Shown here one piece after another: positions 35,925 to 47,989 of a DNA stretch of 64,000 bases. A program made the position numbers and the translations under genes. The DNA is from a gamma proteobacterium symbiont of Ctena orbiculata (GTDB lineage Bacteria > Pseudomonadota > Gammaproteobacteria > Chromatiales > Chromatiaceae). The stretch is taken from assembly GCA_003094535.1 (NCBI GenBank), contig NATV01000103.1, positions 1-64,000 on the forward strand. The letters run 5' to 3'. The notes beneath the pieces were generated by a model, which worked only from the letters and a program-made list of their open reading frames with translations, searched no databases and was not told the origin of the DNA. How positions within the stretch are numbered: the first letter of the stretch is position 1; each line of letters opens with the position of its first letter.

Positions 35925-36569
35925 ATGAATGGTAGCTTGAAATGCGTTGATGGACTTTTCTATCCGGAATTCCATGCCGGCTGGGGTGGCTGTGCCGAAG
36001 AGTTGTTCCACTATACATCAAGGTACTTTACCTGCACCGAGGCGTTTTTGCGGAATCTTGCGGATCAACGCCAATTCAACATGTCAGGCTACCAGGCCAA
36101 CAAGCTGAGCAAAGAGCAGCGCCACCTGATGGCCGCAATTCTCGCCTGCGAACCGAATATCCAATCTGCCCGCGCTATCACCCAGATTGTACGCGGGGTG
36201 ATTAACGGCGAATCGAAGATCAGTGAGACCCTTGCGGAAAACTACCGCGAGTATCTGAAGGTCATACCGGATGATGTCGAACTCGTCTACTCCGACCGAA
36301 CACATCATCATCACCAACCCGATGTCGCCCCACTTGATCCCTTCCTCAATCTCGCCGGCCGTCTCAATCTGCCGGTGGCGGTACATACACATCATCTGGA
36401 GGTTCCATTGAAGGTACTGGCGCAACACCTGGACTCACCCAATCCCTCGCTGCGCAACAGCCTCCAGGATGCGATATTACAACTCCACTCTGCCGGATAT
36501 GCCTTGAAGAATCATCCGGGATTGACGCATAAAACAGCGCGTGAACTGGGAGATGAGAATTCACTGTGA
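35925..36569 (+). CDS. Hypothetical protein
   Basis: A 214-residue soluble protein I do not recognise. Residues from about 53 (MSGYQANKLSKEQRHLMAAI) look more protein-like and helical than the first 50, so the true start may be ATG 36081. It has a histidine cluster near residue 127 (RTHHHHQPD) and further histidines in VAVHTHHLE, which could bind metal, but no known motif fits. There is no good ribosome binding site before 35925. It is convergent with purL, 103 bases away. No function is inferred. Confidence 0.5.
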   Translation: MNGSLKCVDGLFYPEFHAGWGGCAEELFHYTSRYFTCTEAFLRNLADQRQFNMSGYQANKLSKEQRHLMAAILACEPNIQSARAITQIVRGVINGESKISETLAENYREYLKVIPDDVELVYSDRTHHHHQPDVAPLDPFLNLAGRLNLPVAVHTHHLEVPLKVLAQHLDSPNPSLRNSLQDAILQLHSAGYALKNHPGLTHKTARELGDENSL

Positions 36570-36575
36570 AACAGT

Positions 36576-36594
36576 AAAAAACGGACATAGTCCA
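36576..36594 (-). terminator. Possible weak purL terminator
   Basis: Read on the minus strand, a short GGAC-TAT-GTCC hairpin is followed by six T residues, about 80 bases after the purL stop. The stem is only 4-5 base pairs, so it is weak. On the plus strand a separate small hairpin (ACTGT-GAA-ACAGT) follows the hypothetical gene. Confidence 0.3.
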
Positions 36595-36672
36595 GCACCC
36601 CAGCACGGATGGAACTGCAGCATGAGGCAGATGCGCTTGAACCGTTCGGTAACGATATGAAGTGCAAGAGCG

Positions 36673-39600
36673 TCAATCCACCCAGACACGGGCATTACGG
36701 AACAGGCGCAGCCAGGGGGCGTCCTCATCCCACCCTTCCGGGTGCCAGGAGTGTTGCACCGTCCGGGTCACGCGCTCCGGGTGCGGCATCATGATGGTTA
36801 CCCGGCCATCGCTGTTGCAGAGCCCCGCAATACCTAGTGGAGATCCATTCGGGTTTGCCGGATAGCGTGTCGCCACCTCGCCGCTGTTTTCCAGATAGCG
36901 CAACACGGTCAATTCGTCCACGCTTCGCAGCTGGGCCTGATCGTTGAACTCCGCGCGTCCCTCTGCATGGGCCACCACGATGGGGAGTCGCGATCCCTCC
37001 ATGCCGCTCATCAGTATCGACGGCGATTCACAGACCTCCACCGTAACCAGTCTCGCCTCGAACTGTTCCGAGCGGTTGCGCACGAAGTGTGGCCAATGGT
37101 CGGTGCCGGGAATCAGCTGATGCAGATTGGAGAGCATCTGACAGCCATTGCATACCCCCAATGCAAAGGTATCCTGGCGATTGAAGAAGGCCTCGAACTG
37201 ATCCCGAGCCCGGCGGTTGAAGAGGGCCGACTTTGCCCAGCCCTCCCCCGCACCCAATACGTCTCCATAGGAGAACCCTCCGCAGGCAACCAGGCCTTTG
37301 AAACGGCTCAGGCTGATCCGTCCCTCGATGATGTCCGACATATGGACATCCACGCATTCGAAACCGGCGCGGTGGAATGCTGCCGCCATCTCGAGCTGGC
37401 CATTGACGCCCTGCTCGCGGAGAATCGCCATCGCAGGCCTTATCCCCGTGGTAACCATCGGCGAGGTGACATCTTCATCGGCATCGAAGCTGAGTAGAAT
37501 CTGGATTCCCGGATCATCCTTGGCAATACGATCAAACTCCTCCTGGGCACAGCCAGGGTTGTCACGCATTGCCTGCATCTGTCGGGTCGTCTCCGACCAG
37601 GCCTGCTGAAACTCGACACGACTGCCGCTCAATACCCCCTTTCCCGCGCGTATGATCTCGATTCGATCCTCGTTGTTGAGAGTTCCGATGACATGACTGC
37701 AGCGCCCGAGACCCTCGTCGTTCAACATCTTCAAAACATCATCGGTGTCGTTGTGACGCACCTGGATCACAGCCCCCAGCTCTTCGTTGAAGAGCACAGA
37801 AAGATCATCTTCCCCGAGATCGTCGATCTCCACGCTCACACCGCAACGGCCGGCGAAGGCCATTTCACAGAGGGTGGTGAAAAGGCCGCCGTCCGATCGG
37901 TCGTGATAGGCCAGCAGCAGGTCGCTCCGGTTGAGCTCCTGGATCAGGGCAAAAAAGCGCCGCAGGGCATCCGGATCATCCAGGTCGGCACCGTGGTGAC
38001 CGATCTGTCGATAGACCTGGGCCAGCGCACTGGCACCGAGGCGGTTCTTGCCCTTACCCAGGTCGATCAGAATAAGGTCGGAATCCCCGGCGTCGTCGCG
38101 CAGCATCGGCGTCAGGGTTGATCTGACATCCCTCACCGGGGCGAATGCGGAGACAATCAATGACAAGGGCGCGGTCACGGCACGCGGCTTTTCGTCCTCC
38201 TGCCACACCGTCTTCATCGACATCGAGTCCTTGCCCACCGGGATAGCGATACCCAATGCGGGGCACAACTCCATGCCTACGGCCTTCACCGTCTCGTAGA
38301 GTTTGACATCCTCCCCCGGGTGTCCAGCCGGCGCCATCCAGTTGGCGGAGAGCTTGATATCGGACAGGTTATCGATGCTTGCCGCAGCGAGGTTGGTTAT
38401 CGCCTCGCCGATCGCCATCCGCCCCGATGCAGGCGCATCGAGCAGAGCCAGCGGTGTCCTCTCTCCCACCGCCATGGCTTCTCCGGTGTATCCCATGAGA
38501 CCGGAAGCGGTCACCGCCAGGTCCGCAACCGGGACCTGCCATGGACCCACCATCTGGTCCCGGGTCACCATCCCGGTGACCGAGCGATCCCCGATGGTGA
38601 TGAGAAAGGTCTTGTTGGCGACGGTCGGAAGCCGCAATACCCGTAGCGCCGCCTGCTTGATACTCACCGCGGCGAAATCGAGCACCTGTTTCTTAAAGGT
38701 CTTGCGCCTGACATCGCGCAGCATGCGGGGGGGTTTACCGAACAGCAGGTTCATCGGAATATCGATGGGATTGTTGTCGAAATGGGCATCCCCCAGGACC
38801 AGTTGTTCCTCATCCGTCGCCTCGCCGACAATGGCGTAGGGACAGCGCTCCCGTTCACAGATCGCCTTGAACTCGTCCAGCTGGTCGATGTCGACGGCCA
38901 TCACATAGCGTTCCTGGGACTCGTTGCTCCAGATCTCCATCGGCGACATCCCGGGATCGTCGTTCGGCACCGTGCGCAGTTCGAAGCGCCCCCCGAGAGC
39001 CGCGTCGTGAACCAGCTCCGGTAAAGCATTGGACAGCCCACCCGCCCCCACGTCGTGGATAAACAGAATCGGATTGGCGTCACCCCGCACCCAGCAGGCG
39101 TCGATCACCTCTTGGCAGCGACGCTGCATCTCGGGATTGGAGCGCTGCACGGAGGCGAAGTCGAGATCTTCCGCGGAGGTGCCGCTTGCCATGCTCGACG
39201 CCGCGCCACCACCGAGACCGATCAACATCGCCGGCCCACCCAGGACGATCAATGGCGAGCCGCTGGGGAAGCCGCTTTTCTCGATATGCTCGGAACGGAT
39301 GTTGCCCACACCGCCGGCCAGCATGATCGGTTTGTGATAGCCCCGCAGTTCCATGCCATCCGGACCGGGCACCTCGGCCTCATAGGTGCGGAAATAGCCG
39401 CACAGATTGGGGCGCCCGAACTCGTTGTTGAAAGCGGCGGCGCCAATCGGGCCCTCCAGCATGATGTCCAGGGCCGAGACGATACGTCCGGGCTTGCCGT
39501 AATCGACCTCCCAGGGCATCTCCCAACCGGGGATGCGCAGATTGGAGACAGAGAAACCACACAACCCCGCCTTCGGTTTGGCACCTTTTCCGGTCGCCCC

Positions 39601-40560
39601 CTCATCACGTATCTCCCCCCCCGAACCCGTCGCCGCTCCGGGATCCGGAGAGATCGCGGTCGGATGGTTATGGGTCTCCACCTTCATCAGGATATGGATA
39701 TCCTCCTGCCCGAAACTGTAGACATTGGTTTCCGGATCGAGTACGAAGCGCTCCGCGCTGGGACCGCGAATTACGGCGGCATTGTCCTTGTAGGCGGAAA
39801 GAACGTCATCCGGGGAGCTGGTGGTGGTGTTGCGGATCATCGCAAACAGAGAGAGAGCCTGATGTTCACCGTCGATGATCCAGTCGGCGTTGAAAATCTT
39901 GTGTCTGCAGTGTTCAGAGTTGGCCTGGGCAAACATCATCAATTCCACATCGGTGGGATTGCGCTGCAGGGATTGAAAACTTTCCACCAGGTATTCGATC
40001 TCGTCATCGGAGAGGGCAAGGCCCAGCTCCGTATTGGCATTTCGCAATGCATCAACCCCGCCACCCAGGATGTCCACCTGGATATAGGGTGTCGGCTCAG
40101 CCCTGCTGAACAGACAGGCGGCATCTTCCGCATCCGCGAGTACGGTTTCGGTCATCCGGTCGTGCAACAGCTCGGCCGCTACCTGATATTGTTCGCTATC
40201 GAGCTCCGCTCCATCCAGGGTCAAATAGTAGGCGAGGCCGCGTTCCAAGCGCTCTACTTTTTCTAATCCGCAGTGGTGGGCAATGTCGGTGGCCTTGGTC
40301 GACCAGGGCGAGAGAGTGCCCGGCCGTGGGACTACCAGCAGCAGTGTACCGTCATGCCTGTTGTCGGGCATCGCGGGACCATAGCGCAACACATCATCAA
40401 GCACCGCACGCTCGGCCTCATCGAGGGATTGGTCGACATCGGCAAAATGGAGATACTCCGATGTGACCGTAACAGGTCCATTGAGGTGATCGGTGAGACG
40501 CCTCGCAAGTTTCTTGAGACGGAAGTCGGAGAGAGCTGGCGCGCCACGGAGAATCAACAT
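36673..40560 (-). CDS. purL: Phosphoribosylformylglycinamidine synthase
   Basis: Fourth step of purine synthesis: glutamine- and ATP-dependent amidation of FGAR. With ATG 40560 the protein is 1295 residues, the same length as the E. coli enzyme; AAAGGG lies just upstream. The FGAM synthase part has [14 protein letters not shown] and [20 protein letters not shown]; the C-terminal glutaminase has [12 protein letters not shown] with the nucleophilic cysteine and [10 protein letters not shown] with the histidine-glutamate pair. It is a single-gene unit, divergent from the small membrane protein at 40633. Confidence 0.98.
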   Translation of the reverse strand: MLILRGAPALSDFRLKKLARRLTDHLNGPVTVTSEYLHFADVDQSLDEAERAVLDDVLRYGPAMPDNRHDGTLLLVVPRPGTLSPWSTKATDIAHHCGLEKVERLERGLAYYLTLDGAELDSEQYQVAAELLHDRMTETVLADAEDAACLFSRAEPTPYIQVDILGGGVDALRNANTELGLALSDDEIEYLVESFQSLQRNPTDVELMMFAQANSEHCRHKIFNADWIIDGEHQALSLFAMIRNTTTSSPDDVLSAYKDNAAVIRGPSAERFVLDPETNVYSFGQEDIHILMKVETHNHPTAISPDPGAATGSGGEIRDEGATGKGAKPKAGLCGFSVSNLRIPGWEMPWEVDYGKPGRIVSALDIMLEGPIGAAAFNNEFGRPNLCGYFRTYEAEVPGPDGMELRGYHKPIMLAGGVGNIRSEHIEKSGFPSGSPLIVLGGPAMLIGLGGGAASSMASGTSAEDLDFASVQRSNPEMQRRCQEVIDACWVRGDANPILFIHDVGAGGLSNALPELVHDAALGGRFELRTVPNDDPGMSPMEIWSNESQERYVMAVDIDQLDEFKAICERERCPYAIVGEATDEEQLVLGDAHFDNNPIDIPMNLLFGKPPRMLRDVRRKTFKKQVLDFAAVSIKQAALRVLRLPTVANKTFLITIGDRSVTGMVTRDQMVGPWQVPVADLAVTASGLMGYTGEAMAVGERTPLALLDAPASGRMAIGEAITNLAAASIDNLSDIKLSANWMAPAGHPGEDVKLYETVKAVGMELCPALGIAIPVGKDSMSMKTVWQEDEKPRAVTAPLSLIVSAFAPVRDVRSTLTPMLRDDAGDSDLILIDLGKGKNRLGASALAQVYRQIGHHGADLDDPDALRRFFALIQELNRSDLLLAYHDRSDGGLFTTLCEMAFAGRCGVSVEIDDLGEDDLSVLFNEELGAVIQVRHNDTDDVLKMLNDEGLGRCSHVIGTLNNEDRIEIIRAGKGVLSGSRVEFQQAWSETTRQMQAMRDNPGCAQEEFDRIAKDDPGIQILLSFDADEDVTSPMVTTGIRPAMAILREQGVNGQLEMAAAFHRAGFECVDVHMSDIIEGRISLSRFKGLVACGGFSYGDVLGAGEGWAKSALFNRRARDQFEAFFNRQDTFALGVCNGCQMLSNLHQLIPGTDHWPHFVRNRSEQFEARLVTVEVCESPSILMSGMEGSRLPIVVAHAEGRAEFNDQAQLRSVDELTVLRYLENSGEVATRYPANPNGSPLGIAGLCNSDGRVTIMMPHPERVTRTVQHSWHPEGWDEDAPWLRLFRNARVWVD

Positions 40561-40632
40561 TGGCCCTTTATCCTGCAGGTCGGAAAAAGCACAATGATAC
40601 GCGAAAAATGCCAATATAGAGAGCTGAAAACC

Positions 40633-40758
40633 ATGAGTAACTTCCTGATAGCCATCTCGCTGATCTTACTTCTTGCCCTTGGCGTGGCCGCACTCTTCCT
40701 CGCCGGCAGCAGCCATAAATCCGCTTCCGCAGACGATCCGACAAAAGATAAGGAATAA
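40633..40758 (+). CDS. Small single-helix membrane protein
   Basis: A 41-residue protein: one hydrophobic helix (about 4-25, [20 protein letters not shown]) and a short charged tail ending DDPTKDKE. No family recognised. It is the only frame between the divergent purL start and a strong plus-strand terminator at 40900-40933, which implies that a transcript does run through it. A weak GAGAG lies about 10 bases upstream. The transcript might instead be mainly a non-coding RNA. Confidence 0.55.
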   Translation: MSNFLIAISLILLLALGVAALFLAGSSHKSASADDPTKDKE

Positions 40759-40899
40759 TTCGGTGATGACGATTTTTTATCTTTCAACTAGATTGATATT
40801 TCTCAATGAAACCTGTGCCCGGGAATGATGGAATAATCACAAGTCAGCCGAAACTTAATTGTGACGGCGGCTTATCTCCTCCATCCTCCTTTGGTATAG

Positions 40900-40933
40900 C
40901 CACTTCGGCCGGGTGTCGAAGTGGTTTTTTTTT
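40900..40933 (+). terminator. Strong intrinsic terminator
   Basis: CCACTTCG (40900-40907), a 9-base loop, CGAAGTGG (40917-40924), then nine T residues. The stem is a perfect 8 base pairs. It ends the plus-strand transcript of the small gene at 40633 and lies 46 bases from the end of convergent malQ. Confidence 0.9.
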
Positions 40934-40978
40934 ATCCGTTCAGGACAAAGGATGCAAAAATGGTACGCGCTGCGTCAG

Positions 40979-42475
40979 CTAGCGGCCATACATTTTGACA
41001 TAACGCAGCAGCCGTTCCATGGTTCCATGTTTTATCTGATTCCACTCGAAACGCCACCCCCAATTGCCTTCGGTGGTGCCGGGCGTATTCATTCGGTGAG
41101 TACTATCCAGTCCCAGCACATCCTGAAAAGGGAGAATCGCCAGATTTGCCCTCGAAGAGAGGGCGGTACGGATCAACGGCCACGGCATCACCTCGCGCGG
41201 TTTACCCAGGTAGTCATCGACAAATTCACGGGTCGTGTCGTCAAGCCCCTTGTACCAGCCGAGGGTGGTGTCGTTGTCGTGGGTGCCGGTGTAGACCACA
41301 GAGTCACGGCTATGATGAAACGGGAGATAGGGATTGTCAGCCCCGCCGGAAAAAGCGAACTGCAGGATCTTCATGCCAGGCAGGTGATAGGCCTTGCGTA
41401 GCGCCTCCACTTCCGGCGTGATCACACCGAGATCCTCCGCCACCAGTTCCAGCTCGGGGAGCGCCCGGTAGAGCCGTTGAAACAACTTTTCACCCGGCGC
41501 CTCCACCCATCGACCGTTCACCGCCGTCTGCTCTTCAGCCGGAATCTCCCAATAGGCCTCAAATCCCCGGAAGTGGTCGATGCGCAGAAAATCGAAAAGG
41601 GTTGATTGGGCCCTGAGACGTTCGATCCAAAAGGAAAAATCATCCGTCTCGAGCCTGTCCCAGCAATAGAGTGGATTCCCCCAGCGCTGCCCGGTTTCGG
41701 AAAAATAGTCGGGTGGCACCCCGGCCACCACCCTGGGATGGCCATCCTCGTGGAGGTCGAAAAACTCCCGATGGGCCCAGACCTCAGCACTGTCATGAGC
41801 GACAAAGATGGGAAGATCGCCAAATAGCAGCACGCCGCGCTCATTGGCATAACGCTTTAGATTCATCCATTGGGTAAAAAACAAAAACTGTTCAAAACGT
41901 ATCTCTTCAATGGCCTCGTTGAAACGAGCCCGGGTCTCGGCAATCGCTTGCGGTTCCCTGTCTCTCAAGTTTGGATGCCATTCCCACCAACAGCCTCCAT
42001 CACGATTGCGCAGCGCCTGGAACAGGGCATAATCCTCCAGCCAGTGCTTCTGCTCCGCTACGAAGCGCTGATAGGCGTCCCTGTCCGCCTCATCGGCTCG
42101 CTCCTTGAATCCCTCCCAGGCCAACTTGATCGCATAGTTCTTGATGGCATCGGTCAAGCGGCCTTCGCTCTCGGGTATAGCCTCCAGCCATCCCTTTTGC
42201 AGGGGCAATTCCAGACTGATCAGGCGGGGATTGCCGGCATAGACGGAACTGCTCTGATAGGGGGAGTTGTCGTGCATGGTCGGACCGATCGGAAGAATCT
42301 GCCATACACTCATCCCCGTGGAGGCCAGAAAGTCCACGAAGCGATAGGCGTCGCTCCCCAGCTCTCCGGCTTCACCCGGACCGGGAAGCGATGTGATATG
42401 GAGCAGAATACCTGCGCGGCGACGGGTTAAAAGCTGATGGATTGAACGAAAGTCTCTGCCTGTGGCTTCATTCAT
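40979..42475 (-). CDS. malQ: 4-alpha-glucanotransferase (amylomaltase, GH77)
   Basis: Transfers glucan chains between maltodextrins, acting with glycogen breakdown. The 498-residue GH77 protein has the family N-terminus RRRAGILLHITSLPGPGEAG, SPYQSSSVYAGNPRLISLE, the catalytic RIDHFRGFEAYWEIP, LVAEDLGVITPEV and YTGTHDNDTTLGW. It is the last gene of glgC-GH57-malQ; the GH57 stop is 17 bases upstream. Confidence 0.96.
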   Translation of the reverse strand: MNEATGRDFRSIHQLLTRRRAGILLHITSLPGPGEAGELGSDAYRFVDFLASTGMSVWQILPIGPTMHDNSPYQSSSVYAGNPRLISLELPLQKGWLEAIPESEGRLTDAIKNYAIKLAWEGFKERADEADRDAYQRFVAEQKHWLEDYALFQALRNRDGGCWWEWHPNLRDREPQAIAETRARFNEAIEEIRFEQFLFFTQWMNLKRYANERGVLLFGDLPIFVAHDSAEVWAHREFFDLHEDGHPRVVAGVPPDYFSETGQRWGNPLYCWDRLETDDFSFWIERLRAQSTLFDFLRIDHFRGFEAYWEIPAEEQTAVNGRWVEAPGEKLFQRLYRALPELELVAEDLGVITPEVEALRKAYHLPGMKILQFAFSGGADNPYLPFHHSRDSVVYTGTHDNDTTLGWYKGLDDTTREFVDDYLGKPREVMPWPLIRTALSSRANLAILPFQDVLGLDSTHRMNTPGTTEGNWGWRFEWNQIKHGTMERLLRYVKMYGR

Positions 42476-42492
42476 CCGCGTATCTCATCGCA

Positions 42493-44208
42493 TTACTCAT
42501 TTTTCTTCATTACTCCGCCCAGGGATGGATTACCGCTGCCCACGGCAAAGACTTCTGAAAGATAGTCGGGTTTGGGTTCACCCAGCAGATCGAACAGGTG
42601 GGAAAGCTGGTTGCGAAACAGCTGTTCGAAATCACTCACCGTATCACCCGGATTATAATCCCCAAACCACCAGAACCAATCTGATCCTTCACAAATTGCC
42701 AACTGTTTCTCCAACTCCATGAGTTTCCTTTTGCTGAACTTTTTATTGGCCACTACCCTGTCGTAGACCTTCTTGGCCTCGCCCAAAAGCTCCCAGGCAC
42801 GGTTCTTGTCCTTGTCTCCCACCCATGTGGTAAAGGTACCGTAAACCCAGCTGCCGGCCACCAACTTCGAGAGCCTGGGCGGTGGCTGTTGTTGGCGACC
42901 CAACACCTCGGAAAAGGTGGTGAGGTTCAACCGGGGATGTTCGCTGAGCCGCTGATACATGGCATGGAGAAAATAGCTGCCGTTGTAGGGGTAGTATTCC
43001 CAGGCATTCTCTCCATCCATGATGATTGAGACCACGGCATCGGGATTATCCGCGCAGGCATCGGCAATATTCACCAGGTGGTTGATCAAGTCACCTACGG
43101 CATCGTCGGAGTGCCACTCGCCGTAGGTAAAACCGATCAGGTCGGAGAGACCATCGTCACGATAAAACATGTTGAGATGGCCCTCCTGCACGCAGTAGGG
43201 CGTATGCACCCAGTTTTCGGGAAGCGGTGAGTCGCCGCCACCCGCCATCAGGCTGTTGTTCAAGACCTGCTGGCCGGTGGCGGCCCAATCAAATCCCTCC
43301 TCCTCCATCATCTTCAGCGTCGCTTCACTGACCCCGCCCTCAGATGGCCAACACCCCTTGGGGGTAAAGCCAAAAAACTTCTTGAACACTTCGATGCCTT
43401 TGCGCATATGCCAACGGGCGCGGGATTCGCCTCCCGGATACTCCTCCAGGTTAGGCATGCTGATCGTGGGCAAGGCCTCCTTGGCGGCATTCATGTCGGC
43501 CAACAGGGGAATGATCGGATGGGCATAGGGCGTCACCGAGAGCTCCACCTGCCCGCTCTTCGCCAGTTTGGCGTAGCGTTGAGTAAGTCCGTTCAAAGTC
43601 TCCCAGATCATCTCCATCACGCGGCGACGGTCATCCTGATCGAACGCGTGTCCCTTGGCCTGCAGCGATCTTATCCGTATGTCGTTCATGCGTTGGCATT
43701 CGCCGACCCAGGCCAGGTGGTACCAGATCAGTAGGTCGATCAGATACTGGTCATTGAAATAGTGGATCATGGCCTCGTTTTCCAAGGCATGTTTGGCCAG
43801 CACCGCCAATTCCTTGAAGTGTTTGAAGCGGCTGATCAGGCGGTTTTCATTGGCCTTCAGACAGGCCGAAATGATCGCACTGCGAGACTCGATGTCCACG
43901 GGAAGTCCGGGGCCCGCGAGGGCCGCAAGCAACGGATCTCGAATCAGGGTACCCTTCTTCAGCCAGGCCTCGATCTGCTTGGTGTAGTCGTCGATCTGTT
44001 CCAACAAAACCGGGGCGAAATTCACCACCGCCTTGGCGGCCGGTGTATGTTCCAGATGCGCTGCCATGTCGGCATAGTCCTTGATGCCGTGCAGATAGAC
44101 CCAGGGCAGCAGATACTCGCTATCCTCCGGCCCCTTATAGTAGGGCTGATGCATATGCCAGCATAGGACAACCTGCAGACGGCCGTCCCGGTCGGACTTA
44201 GCGGACAT
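42493..44208 (-). CDS. Glycoside hydrolase family 57 protein
   Basis: A 571-residue GH57 enzyme, probably an alpha-glucan hydrolase or transferase that works on glycogen. The family motifs are visible: [12 protein letters not shown] at the N-terminus, [14 protein letters not shown] carrying the likely glutamate nucleophile, and [20 protein letters not shown] carrying the acid/base aspartate. GH57 proteins of this length are often found in proteobacterial glycogen clusters and may branch or debranch; specificity cannot be told here. It overlaps the glgC stop by 11 bases. Confidence 0.9.
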   Translation of the reverse strand: MSAKSDRDGRLQVVLCWHMHQPYYKGPEDSEYLLPWVYLHGIKDYADMAAHLEHTPAAKAVVNFAPVLLEQIDDYTKQIEAWLKKGTLIRDPLLAALAGPGLPVDIESRSAIISACLKANENRLISRFKHFKELAVLAKHALENEAMIHYFNDQYLIDLLIWYHLAWVGECQRMNDIRIRSLQAKGHAFDQDDRRRVMEMIWETLNGLTQRYAKLAKSGQVELSVTPYAHPIIPLLADMNAAKEALPTISMPNLEEYPGGESRARWHMRKGIEVFKKFFGFTPKGCWPSEGGVSEATLKMMEEEGFDWAATGQQVLNNSLMAGGGDSPLPENWVHTPYCVQEGHLNMFYRDDGLSDLIGFTYGEWHSDDAVGDLINHLVNIADACADNPDAVVSIIMDGENAWEYYPYNGSYFLHAMYQRLSEHPRLNLTTFSEVLGRQQQPPPRLSKLVAGSWVYGTFTTWVGDKDKNRAWELLGEAKKVYDRVVANKKFSKRKLMELEKQLAICEGSDWFWWFGDYNPGDTVSDFEQLFRNQLSHLFDLLGEPKPDYLSEVFAVGSGNPSLGGVMKKNE

Positions 44209-45463
44209 GGTGGATAACCTGACCCAGCATTTCCGGTGTCACTAGAACGACGCCCTTTTCACTGACATAAAAGCGTTCCGCATCCAGGGCGGGATCTTCG
44301 CCGATGATGGTACCCTCCGGGATATCGCAACCGCGGTCGATGACCGCTTTGCTGATCCTGCAGTTGCGCCCGATATTCACATCCGGCAACACCACGGTTT
44401 CAATCACCTCGCTGTACGAGTTGACACGCACATTGGAGAACAACAGGGAGTTGGTCACCTTGGCGCCGGATATGACACAGCCCCCCGAAACCATGGAGTC
44501 AACCGCCATTCCTCGGCGCTCGTCGTCATCGAAGACGAACTTGGCGGGCGGCAACTGCTCCTGGTAGGTCCAGATCGGCCAGCTCCGGTCATAGAGGTTG
44601 AGTGGCGGGGTGACACCGATCAGCTCCAGATTCGCCGTCCAAAAGGCGTCGATGGTGCCGACATCCCGCCAGTAGGCCTGTTTGCCGCTGGTGGCATCCC
44701 TGAATCGGTAGGCGAGCACCCGGTACCTCTCGATCACCTTGGGTATGATGTCCTTGCCGAAATCGTGGGATGAGTTGGGCGTGTCCGCGTCCCTGATCAG
44801 CTGTTCAAACAGAAACTTGCGATTGAAGACATAGATCCCCATCGAGGCCAGGGCCTCATTCTCCTTGCCGGGAATCGGCTTTGGATTGGCGGGTTTTTCA
44901 TGAAAATCGACCACCCAGCCATCGCTGTCCATGGTCATCACGCCAAACTCCTTGGCGCTCTCCAGGTCGACCGTCAGGCAGCCGACCGTCATATCGGCGC
45001 CGGATTCAACATGTTCGGCGATCATGGTGCCGTAGTCCATCTTGTAGATATGGTCTCCCGCAAGGATCAAGACATAATCGGGGTTGTGGCTGCGCAGGAT
45101 ATCCAGGTTCTGGTAGACCGCATCCGCGGTCCCCTCGTACCAGCTGCTCTCGATACGCTGCTGTGCCGGCAGCAACTCCACGAACTCACCGAATTCCCCC
45201 CGCAGAAAGCCCCATCCGCGCTGAATGTGCAACAACAGGGAGTGGGCCTTGTACTGCGTCAGCACGCCAACTTGGCGAATGCCGGAATTGATGCAGTTGG
45301 AGAGTGGAAAATCGACGATTCTGAACTTGCCGCCAAAGGGGACGGCGGGCTTTGAACGCCATTTTGTCAGGTGTTTGAGTCGGGAACCGCGCCCACCTGC
45401 CAATATCAGGGCAAGGGTATTGCGTGTCAGCCGGCTGACGAAACGCGGACTCTGGTCAGTCAT
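44198..45463 (-). CDS. glgC: Glucose-1-phosphate adenylyltransferase
   Basis: Makes ADP-glucose, the committed step of glycogen synthesis, and is usually allosterically controlled. The 421-residue protein has [16 protein letters not shown], the substrate-binding [28 protein letters not shown] and FHEKPANP, followed by a left-handed beta-helix. ATG 45463 was chosen because GGAGGTG lies six bases before it. It is divergent from glgB and heads glgC-GH57-malQ. Confidence 0.97.
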   Translation of the reverse strand: MTDQSPRFVSRLTRNTLALILAGGRGSRLKHLTKWRSKPAVPFGGKFRIVDFPLSNCINSGIRQVGVLTQYKAHSLLLHIQRGWGFLRGEFGEFVELLPAQQRIESSWYEGTADAVYQNLDILRSHNPDYVLILAGDHIYKMDYGTMIAEHVESGADMTVGCLTVDLESAKEFGVMTMDSDGWVVDFHEKPANPKPIPGKENEALASMGIYVFNRKFLFEQLIRDADTPNSSHDFGKDIIPKVIERYRVLAYRFRDATSGKQAYWRDVGTIDAFWTANLELIGVTPPLNLYDRSWPIWTYQEQLPPAKFVFDDDERRGMAVDSMVSGGCVISGAKVTNSLLFSNVRVNSYSEVIETVVLPDVNIGRNCRISKAVIDRGCDIPEGTIIGEDPALDAERFYVSEKGVVLVTPEMLGQVIHHVR

Positions 45464-45754
45464 TGAACACACCTCCACGGCCAAAACTGGCCAAATACCA
45501 CAATAAACTCTACTTGGGTGTAGACAGATTAGTCATGTTGTCCCTTCTCATTTGAGGCCGAGCCTGTTCATGAGGCGGGTGTGTTGGTATGTTAACATCA
45601 TGTACCCTTCAAGGCGTACCGTTCTAAGAGGGTTTCTTTGGGGACAGCGTACAGGTTTTCCACCGCACGGCGTTTTCGATCGTTCAGGCAATCCTGCTGA
45701 ACGAAAAAAGAATCCCTGCAGAGCCAATTGGATTAGTGTTTAGCAGGCTAGCGT

Positions 45755-47929
45755 ATGATCAGTAAAATTCCAGAGGCGTTGCAGCGGATCATCGATGCCC
45801 GCCACCACGACCCGTTTGAAGTACTCGGCCGTCACCTCCATGGGGACGACTGCCGCATAAGAGTGTTCATGCCCATGGCAGAGAGCGTCAAGCTGGAAAT
45901 GGGCCAGCTCCCCTTCAGGCGCATCGAAGGTAGTGACTTCTTTGAACTGGAGGTTGCCGCCGACAAGGTCAGCGAGTACTACCGGATCGAATGGAAGGAC
46001 AAATCGGGAAATACCCACTACAACTACGATCCCTATTGCTTTCCATCCCAACTGCCCGAATTCGACATCCACCTCTTCAGTGAAGGTAGGCATCGGCATG
46101 CCTACCGGATTTTTGGCGCTCATCTCCACGAAACGGCTGCCATCAGCGGCGTGCTGTTCGCGGTCTGGGCACCGAACGCCGCCAGAGTATCCGTGGTCGG
46201 AAATTTCAACCACTGGGATGGACGGACCCACCCCATGCGCTCCCGGGGCGGTTCAGGTGTCTGGGAGCTCTTCATTCCCGAGCTGGATAGCGGCAGCTTG
46301 TACAAATTCGAGATCCGCACCCAGGAGGGAGAGGTCTCCCTGCGTACCGACCCCTACGGCAACTATTTTCAATGCCGGCCCGAGACTGCGGCGATCGTGG
46401 TCTCCGACAGCGACTATCAATGGGGCGACGGTGAGTGGATAGGCAACCGCTCCACGGCGAATTGGCAACAGGAGCCGATGTCCATATACGAGGTCCATCT
46501 CGGATCCTGGCGCAGGGATGAAGAAGGCGGCTTCCTCAACTATCGCGACCTCGCCCATCGGCTCACCGACCATGTCAAGGGAATAGGATTTACCCACATC
46601 GAGCTGCTGCCCATCACCGAACACCCCCTGGATGGCTCCTGGGGCTATCAGACAACGGGCTATTTCGCCCCCACCAGCCGCTTCGGCATACCCGATGACT
46701 TCCGCTATTTTGTCGACTATCTGCACCAAAACGGCATTGGTGTTCTGCTTGACTGGGTGCCCGCCCATTTTCCCCGCGACCGCTACGCCCTGGCCAGATT
46801 CGACGGCTCCGCACTCTACGAGCATGAGGATCCGCGCAAGGGCGAGCACCGCGACTGGGGTACGTTGATTTTCAACTTTGGCCGCAACGAGGTACGCAAC
46901 TTCCTGATTTCAAGCGCTATCTACTGGCTCGAAGAGTTCCATATCGATGGTTTGCGAGTCGATGCGGTGGCATCCATGCTCTACCTCGACTACTCCCGTG
47001 ACCCGGGGGACTGGATACCCAATCAATACGGGGGAAGGGAGAATCTGGAGGCGGTTGACTTCCTGCGCGAACTCAACAGCGTCACCCACGACTTCCATCC
47101 CGGAACCCTGATGATCGCGGAGGAATCCACCGCCTGGCCCCAAGTGTCACGGCCGACTTGGCTGGGAGGCCTCGGCTTCAGCATGAAATGGAATATGGGC
47201 TGGATGCACGATACCCTCTCCTACACCTCCCAGGATCCGATCTACCGTCACTATCACCACGATCTGCTCACCTTCGGCCTTTTGTATGCCTTTACCGAGA
47301 ATTTTGTCCTGCCCTTCTCTCACGATGAGGTTGTCCATGGCAAAGGCTCGATGATCGACAAGATGCCAGGTGATGATTGGCAGAAGTTCGCCAATCTACG
47401 CCTCCTCTATAGCTATATGTTCACCTATCCCGGGAAAAAACTGCTCTTCATGGGGAGCGAGTTCGCCCAGGGCCGCGAGTGGAACGATAGCGAGGCCCTC
47501 GACTGGATCCTCGAGGATCACCCCTATCACCGCGGGGTGACCACGCTGTTGACTGATCTGAGCCGCCTCTACAAGGAGCAACCGGCACTGCACCAGATCG
47601 AGTTCGAATACCCGGGATTCGAGTGGATTGACTGCCATGACAGTTCACAGTCGATTCTCAGCTATTTGCGTAAGGACCGGGAAGGGAAAGAACTGCTGAT
47701 CATCCTCAACTTCACTCCGGTACCCCGTGACAACTACCGCATCGGGGTCAATCATCCCGGCAGCTATTGGGAGATCCTGAACTCCGATTCGGAGTTTTAC
47801 GGGGGCAGCAACATGGGCAATGGCAATGGACTGGTCGCGGAAAAGAGGCCATGGATGGGACGCGACCAATCCATCGTCCTGACCCTGCCGCCGCTGGCCG
47901 CAATCATGCTGCGCAGGGAGGAGGGATGA
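45755..47929 (+). CDS. glgB: 1,4-alpha-glucan branching enzyme (GH13)
   Basis: Introduces alpha-1,6 branches in glycogen. The 724-residue protein has the N-terminal carbohydrate-binding region ([20 protein letters not shown]), the GH13 motifs [22 protein letters not shown] with the nucleophile, [11 protein letters not shown] with the acid/base, and [15 protein letters not shown]. Family length is about 730. The 291-base region shared with glgC contains a CGTTCAG/CTGAACG hairpin at 45681-45703, about 50 bases before the ATG. Confidence 0.97.
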   Translation: MISKIPEALQRIIDARHHDPFEVLGRHLHGDDCRIRVFMPMAESVKLEMGQLPFRRIEGSDFFELEVAADKVSEYYRIEWKDKSGNTHYNYDPYCFPSQLPEFDIHLFSEGRHRHAYRIFGAHLHETAAISGVLFAVWAPNAARVSVVGNFNHWDGRTHPMRSRGGSGVWELFIPELDSGSLYKFEIRTQEGEVSLRTDPYGNYFQCRPETAAIVVSDSDYQWGDGEWIGNRSTANWQQEPMSIYEVHLGSWRRDEEGGFLNYRDLAHRLTDHVKGIGFTHIELLPITEHPLDGSWGYQTTGYFAPTSRFGIPDDFRYFVDYLHQNGIGVLLDWVPAHFPRDRYALARFDGSALYEHEDPRKGEHRDWGTLIFNFGRNEVRNFLISSAIYWLEEFHIDGLRVDAVASMLYLDYSRDPGDWIPNQYGGRENLEAVDFLRELNSVTHDFHPGTLMIAEESTAWPQVSRPTWLGGLGFSMKWNMGWMHDTLSYTSQDPIYRHYHHDLLTFGLLYAFTENFVLPFSHDEVVHGKGSMIDKMPGDDWQKFANLRLLYSYMFTYPGKKLLFMGSEFAQGREWNDSEALDWILEDHPYHRGVTTLLTDLSRLYKEQPALHQIEFEYPGFEWIDCHDSSQSILSYLRKDREGKELLIILNFTPVPRDNYRIGVNHPGSYWEILNSDSEFYGGSNMGNGNGLVAEKRPWMGRDQSIVLTLPPLAAIMLRREEG

Positions 47930-47989
47930 GGTCAACCCACCACTTATACAGGCTGAGTGAAGCGGATAACCGGTTTTTTAAGAAAGGCG

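Noticed and set aside
39055-40266. 403-codon frame opposite purL
   Set aside because: Antisense shadow of a strongly conserved gene.
47960-47985. AACCGGTTTTTT after glgB as a terminator
   Set aside because: The palindrome leaves no loop, so no stable hairpin can form.
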